Source of the DNA: Actinomycetota bacterium
GTDB lineage: Bacteria > Actinomycetota > Thermoleophilia > Solirubrobacterales > 70-9
Assembly: GCA_005884985.1 (NCBI GenBank)
Contig: VAYK01000161.1
Span: 1-8,568 of the forward strand
DNA length: 8,568 nucleotides
Direction: 5' to 3'
In this document: positions 5,784-8,568 of the stretch, piece by piece
Layout of the letters: each line of letters begins with the position of its first letter
Position numbering within the stretch: the stretch's first letter is position 1
The notes under the pieces: model-generated
Seen by the model: only the letters and a program-made list of their open reading frames with translations
What the model was told of the DNA's origin: nothing
Databases searched by the model: none
Made by a program: the position numbers and the translations under genes

Positions 5784-7002
5784 AGTCCCGCAGTCGTTCG
5801 AGCCGCTCGAAGATCTCGGGCAGGTGGGTGAGATAGGCGCCGGGGTCAAAGATCGCATCGAGATCAATGCCGTCCGCCTCCTCGTCGAGGGAGCCGGAGG
5901 CGACCGGTGACCCGACGGCGCCGGATGGGGCGGCGAGGTTTGTGGTGAGCTGGTCGGCCAGCAGATCGCGGAAGCTGGTGCCCTCGTCCCAGGCGCGCTG
6001 CGCCGACTCCTGGACGATCCGGTAGGCGGCGTCGCGGTCCATCCCCGACTCCACCAGAGCGGTCAGCGCTCCCTGGCTGAAGATCGCTCCGTGGGTCAGC
6101 TCGAGGTTCTTGCGCATCCGGTCGACGTGGACCGTCATCTCACGTGCCACTCGAGAGGCCAGATGCTGCATGTAGTCGAGCAGGATGGTGGCGTCTGGAA
6201 GCACCACCCGCTCGGCGCCGGAGTGGGAGATGTCGCGCTCGTGCCAGAGCGCGACGTTCTCGTATCCCGTCTGCGCGTATCCGCGAAGGACGCGGGCGAG
6301 CCCCGAGAGCCGTCGCGCACCTCGGTGCGCTGGAGGTTGCGAACCTCGGTCGCGAAGCGCTCCAGGCCGGCGCCTGCCAGCGCGATCGCGCCGATCAACT
6401 CGGCGTGGCGATCACGCGGCACCACCTGGGTGGAGACGTCCTCGGCGCGCAGGCCGAGCCCCTCCATCACCCGGCGCTCTACCGAGGGCAGCACCGAGGC
6501 GTAGGTTCCGACCGCGCCGGAGAGCTTGCCGACCCGAGCGCCCTCGAAGGCCCGCTCGAGCCTCCGCAGGTTGCGATCGGCCTCGAAGGCGAAGCCGGCA
6601 AGGCGCAGGCCGAAGGTCGTCGGCTCCGCGTGAACTCCATGGGTCCGCCCAGCGCAAAGCGTGTACGATCTCGCCCGCCGCCCGAAGCTGGAGCGCGAGC
6701 GCCGTGTCGAGGACGTCCGACGACGTCAGGCCGTAGTGGATCCACCGGCCCTCGTCCCCGACCTGTGTCGCGACCACGTCGACGAAGGCGGCGACGTCGT
6801 GACCGGTGGTCCGTTCGCGCTCGTTGACCGCCTCGACCGTGAACGCCGCCCGCTCGCGACAGGCCTTGGCGGCCTCAGCTGGCACCACGCCCTCGGCGGC
6901 CCAGGCGTCGGTGGCGGCCAGCTCGACGTGGAGCCACGCCTCCATTCGTCGCTCCGGCGTCCATACCGCACCCATCTCGGGGCGCGTGTAGCGCTCAATC
7001 AC
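5782..7002 (-). pseudogene. purB: Adenylosuccinate lyase, interrupted by two internal losses
   Basis: Acts twice in purine synthesis, cleaving SAICAR and adenylosuccinate to release fumarate. It starts at GTG 7002, overlapping the purE stop as GTGA. Segment 1 (7002-6667) runs from IERYTRPEMGAVW through GHDVAAF (His68) to HYGLTSSDVLDTAL (His89) and AAGEI. Segment 2 (6665-6315), in another frame, runs from YTLCAGRTHGVHAEPTTFG to STQVVPRDRHAE and NLQRTEVR. Segment 3 (6312-5782), back in the first frame, runs from RLSGLARVLRGY and WHERDISHSGAER to the C-terminus. Compared with remembered B. subtilis PurB, about 19 residues are missing at the first joint and about 26 at the second, including the GSSxMPHKRNP signature loop with the catalytic serine. 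As written the gene cannot make a working enzyme. The C-terminal part also holds a Gly/Ala/Ser-rich insert (about LAAPSGAVGSPVASGS). True decay or assembly collapse are both possible. Confidence 0.9.
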
Positions 7003-7499
7003 GCGTTAATTATCCGGGCGGCCAGCAAGCCGGCGTTCTTGGCGCCGTCGATTGCAACGCAGCCAACGGGGACCCCGGGCGGCATCTGGACGGCCGACAA
7101 CAGCGCATCCAGGCCGCCAAGGCTCTTGCCCGCGAGCGGCACACCGATCACCGGCAGGTCGCTGTGGGCGGCCGCAACGCCCGGAAGGGCGGCGGACATC
7201 CCCGCCCCGGCAATGATCACCTTCAGGCCCCGCATTCTCGCCGCGTAGCAGTACTCGCGCACCCTCTCGGGGTCGCGATGGGCGCTTATCACCCGCACCT
7301 CGTAACGGATGCCCGCCTCATGGAGCGACTCGCCGGCCGGTCGCATCTTCGGCTTGTCGTTCGCCGACCCCATGATGATCCCCACCAGGGGCGCGTCGAC
7401 CTCGATCTCCTCGAAGGCCGACTCGACCTCGGGCATCGGCTCCGCGGTGGCCGTCTCGGCCTTGCCACCGTTCGGTCGGTCGGGCTTCGCTATCTCCAT
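6999..7499 (-). CDS. purE: N5-carboxyaminoimidazole ribonucleotide mutase (PurE)
   Basis: Converts N5-CAIR to CAIR, the substrate of PurC. The 166-residue protein begins with a ~37-residue hydrophilic, acidic leader, then LVGIIMGSANDKPKM (38-52), the catalytic-histidine motif VISAHRDPERV, IIAGAGMSAALPGV, LPVIGVPLAG, LGGLDALLSAVQMPPGVPV and KNAGLLAARI. The usual class I GGAAHLPG is replaced by GMSAALPG, so the second active-site histidine is absent; SAHR is kept. ATG 7499 is chosen because AAGGAG at 7513-7508 is a good ribosome site eight bases away; a longer open frame to 7856 would run through purD. The stop overlaps the purB start (GTGA), so the two are translationally coupled. It follows purD by 50 bp, as in a purD-purE-purB operon. 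Confidence 0.93.
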   Translation of the reverse strand: MEIAKPDRPNGGKAETATAEPMPEVESAFEEIEVDAPLVGIIMGSANDKPKMRPAGESLHEAGIRYEVRVISAHRDPERVREYCYAARMRGLKVIIAGAGMSAALPGVAAAHSDLPVIGVPLAGKSLGGLDALLSAVQMPPGVPVGCVAIDGAKNAGLLAARIINA

Positions 7500-7507
7500 C
7501 GATCCCT

Positions 7508-7513
7508 CTCCTT
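7508..7513 (-). promoter_or_regulatory. Ribosome binding site of purE
   Basis: AAGGAG on the minus strand, followed by AGG and ending eight bases before ATG 7499. It decides the purE start against the longer open frame that continues into purD. Confidence 0.75.
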
Positions 7514-7549
7514 CGCTTCCCCGGGGATTCTCGCGCGGCGTCCGGCGGT

Positions 7550-8568
7550 CTAGCTCGCCGCGACCCTTTCCACCGCCCGGGCCGCGATGTCGGTTCGCAT
7601 CTGCATTCCTGCAAACGAGATCAAACCCGCCGCCCTGTAGACGCGCTCGCGTGCGTCGCTGGGGGTCGGTCCGAGCGCGGTCACGTTCAGCACCCTGCCG
7701 CCGGCGGTGACGGTCTCGCTCGCTTCGATCGCCGTTCCGGCGTGAGTGACCTCGACCCCTTCGATCGCCGCCGCGTCGGCGAGTCCGCTGATCTCCTCTC
7801 CCTTGGACGCGGAGGCGGGATAGCCGCCGGAGGCGAGGACGACCGTCACCGCCCATTCCTCGGTGAACTCAGCCCTGGCGCCCTGAAGCCCGCCCCGCTG
7901 ACGTGATGCCAGGCACAGCTCGATCAGGTCAGAGCGCAGCCGCGGCAGCACGGCCTGCGTCTCGGGATCGCCGAAGCGACAGTTGAACTCGAGCACCTTC
8001 GGCCCGGCCGGCGTGATCATCAGGCCCGCGTAGAGCACGCCGTGGTAGGCGGTTCCGCGGCGGCGCATCAGGTCGACGATCGGTCGATGGACCGCGTCGG
8101 CGATCTCCTCGGTGCGGGCACGATCGAACCCCGGCACCGGCGAGTAGCTGCCCATGCCACCCGTGTTCGGCCCCCGATCGCCGTCGAAGATCCGCTTGTA
8201 GTCCTGGGCCGGGGCCAGCGGGACCACGTTCTCGCCGTCGCACAGCGCCAACAGCGACAGCTCCTCCCCCTCGAGGTATTCCTCCAGCACGACCTCCGTG
8301 TCACCGAAGCGGCGCTCGAGGAAGAACACATCCGCGGCCTCGCGCGCCTCGGCCTCGGTCGCTGCGATGATCACTCCCTTGCCTGCAGCCAGTCCGTCGG
8401 CCTTCAAGACCGCGGGATAGGAGGCGCAGGCGAGGTGCTCGAGCGTCTCCTCGCGGGAACGGAGCACCGCGTGATAGGCCGTAGGTACCGACGCCGTCGC
8501 CATCAGCTCCTTGGCATGCACCTTCGACCCCTCGATCCTCGCCGCTTCGGCCCCGGGGCCGAAGCGGC
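7550..8568 (-). CDS. purD: Phosphoribosylamine-glycine ligase (GAR synthetase), N-terminal part outside window
   Basis: An ATP-grasp enzyme that joins phosphoribosylamine and glycine in purine synthesis. About 338 residues are visible, open to the window edge; the GTG at 8521 is internal because FGPGAEAARIEGSK, the normal PurD sequence, continues upstream of it. Seen in order: AKELM and VPTAYHA, YPAVLKADGLAAGKGV (ATP-grasp lysines), VVLEEYLEGEELSLLALCDG, GPNTGGMGSYSPVP, and KVLEFNCRFGDPETQAVLPRL (metal-binding Glu/Asn). The C-terminal domain follows with VVLASGGYP and AGGRVLNVTALG and ends at TAG 7552-7550. No frame break is seen, in contrast to purB. The missing N-terminal ~90 residues would hold the PRA-binding fold. 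First gene of the visible purD-purE-purB run. Confidence 0.95.
   Translation of the reverse strand, partial: RFGPGAEAARIEGSKVHAKELMATASVPTAYHAVLRSREETLEHLACASYPAVLKADGLAAGKGVIIAATEAEAREAADVFFLERRFGDTEVVLEEYLEGEELSLLALCDGENVVPLAPAQDYKRIFDGDRGPNTGGMGSYSPVPGFDRARTEEIADAVHRPIVDLMRRRGTAYHGVLYAGLMITPAGPKVLEFNCRFGDPETQAVLPRLRSDLIELCLASRQRGGLQGARAEFTEEWAVTVVLASGGYPASASKGEEISGLADAAAIEGVEVTHAGTAIEASETVTAGGRVLNVTALGPTPSDARERVYRAAGLISFAGMQMRTDIAARAVERVAAS
8541..8568. repeat. Perfect 28-bp palindrome at the window edge
   Basis: The arm GCCGCTTCGGCCCC (8541-8554) is followed without a spacer by its exact reverse complement (8555-8568), ending on the last base. It lies inside purD, encoding RFGPGAEAA on the minus strand, and both halves match conserved PurD residues, so the sequence itself appears genuine. 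Confidence 0.9.

Noticed and set aside
6313..6668. Introns or inteins in purB explaining the joints
   Set aside because: Sequence is missing, not added; no extra DNA is present to be spliced out.
6144..6827. Long plus-strand open frame opposite purB
   Set aside because: Low-complexity Arg/Pro-rich translation; the minus strand carries recognisable PurB blocks.
6999..7856. Longer start for purE at 7856
   Set aside because: It would run some 300 bp antiphase through the 3' end of purD, and AAGGAG at 7513-7508 supports ATG 7499.
8519..8521. GTG as the start of purD
   Set aside because: Conserved PurD residues continue in frame upstream to the window edge.
1..8568. CRISPR arrays, tRNA or rRNA genes, insertion sequences, toxin-antitoxin or phage-defence genes
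   Set aside because: No spaced repeats, cloverleaf arms, transposase motifs or defence domains were seen on either strand.

Overview
The window is strongly GC-rich DNA with dense coding, G/C-ending codons, several GTG starts and overlapping start/stop junctions. The protein families and wording of motifs (Solirubrobacter/Conexibacter-like glycosyltransferase, MBL-fold and PurE variants, CYP135/138-like P450, CsoR) suggest an actinobacterium, most likely of class Thermoleophilia. That placement is inferred from recall of family sequences, not from a search. The left edge cuts a glycosyltransferase and the right edge cuts purD.

Layout. 1-355 (+): C-terminal end of a family 2 glycosyltransferase. 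371-1195 (-) and 1222-2187 (+): two divergent PAPS-dependent sulfotransferases of different subtypes, starts only 26 bp apart. With the glycosyltransferase they look like a surface glycan or glycolipid decoration cluster. 2197-2997 (-): purC. 3059-3627 (+): MBL-fold-like gene broken by a frame change. 3658-5279 (+): csoR-type metal sensor coupled by an ATGA overlap to a cytochrome P450, with a CsoR-box-like dyad and a -10 element directly before csoR. 5320-5766 (+): PEBP/YbhB-like protein. 5782-8568 (-): purD-purE-purB, transcribed towards the PEBP gene, purE and purB overlapping as GTGA.

Four purine genes (purD, purE, purB, purC) are present, all on the minus strand, but a 2.8-kb plus-strand block separates purC from the other three. 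The most notable signal is damage in core genes. purB is readable only as three segments in the order frame 0, frame 2, frame 0. Two stretches of the protein are missing at the joints (about 19 and 26 residues by alignment with my memory of B. subtilis PurB), and the second includes the catalytic GSSxMPxK signature loop. The MBL gene has a similar joint near 3391-3405, and purC begins just after the place where its family carries the nucleotide-binding GKVRD motif, with a stop codon immediately upstream. Either several short deletions have really accumulated here, or this is an assembly with collapsed segments. The right edge of the window is a perfect 28-bp palindrome, which fits an assembly break. 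I found no convincing novel defence, mobile or RNA system.
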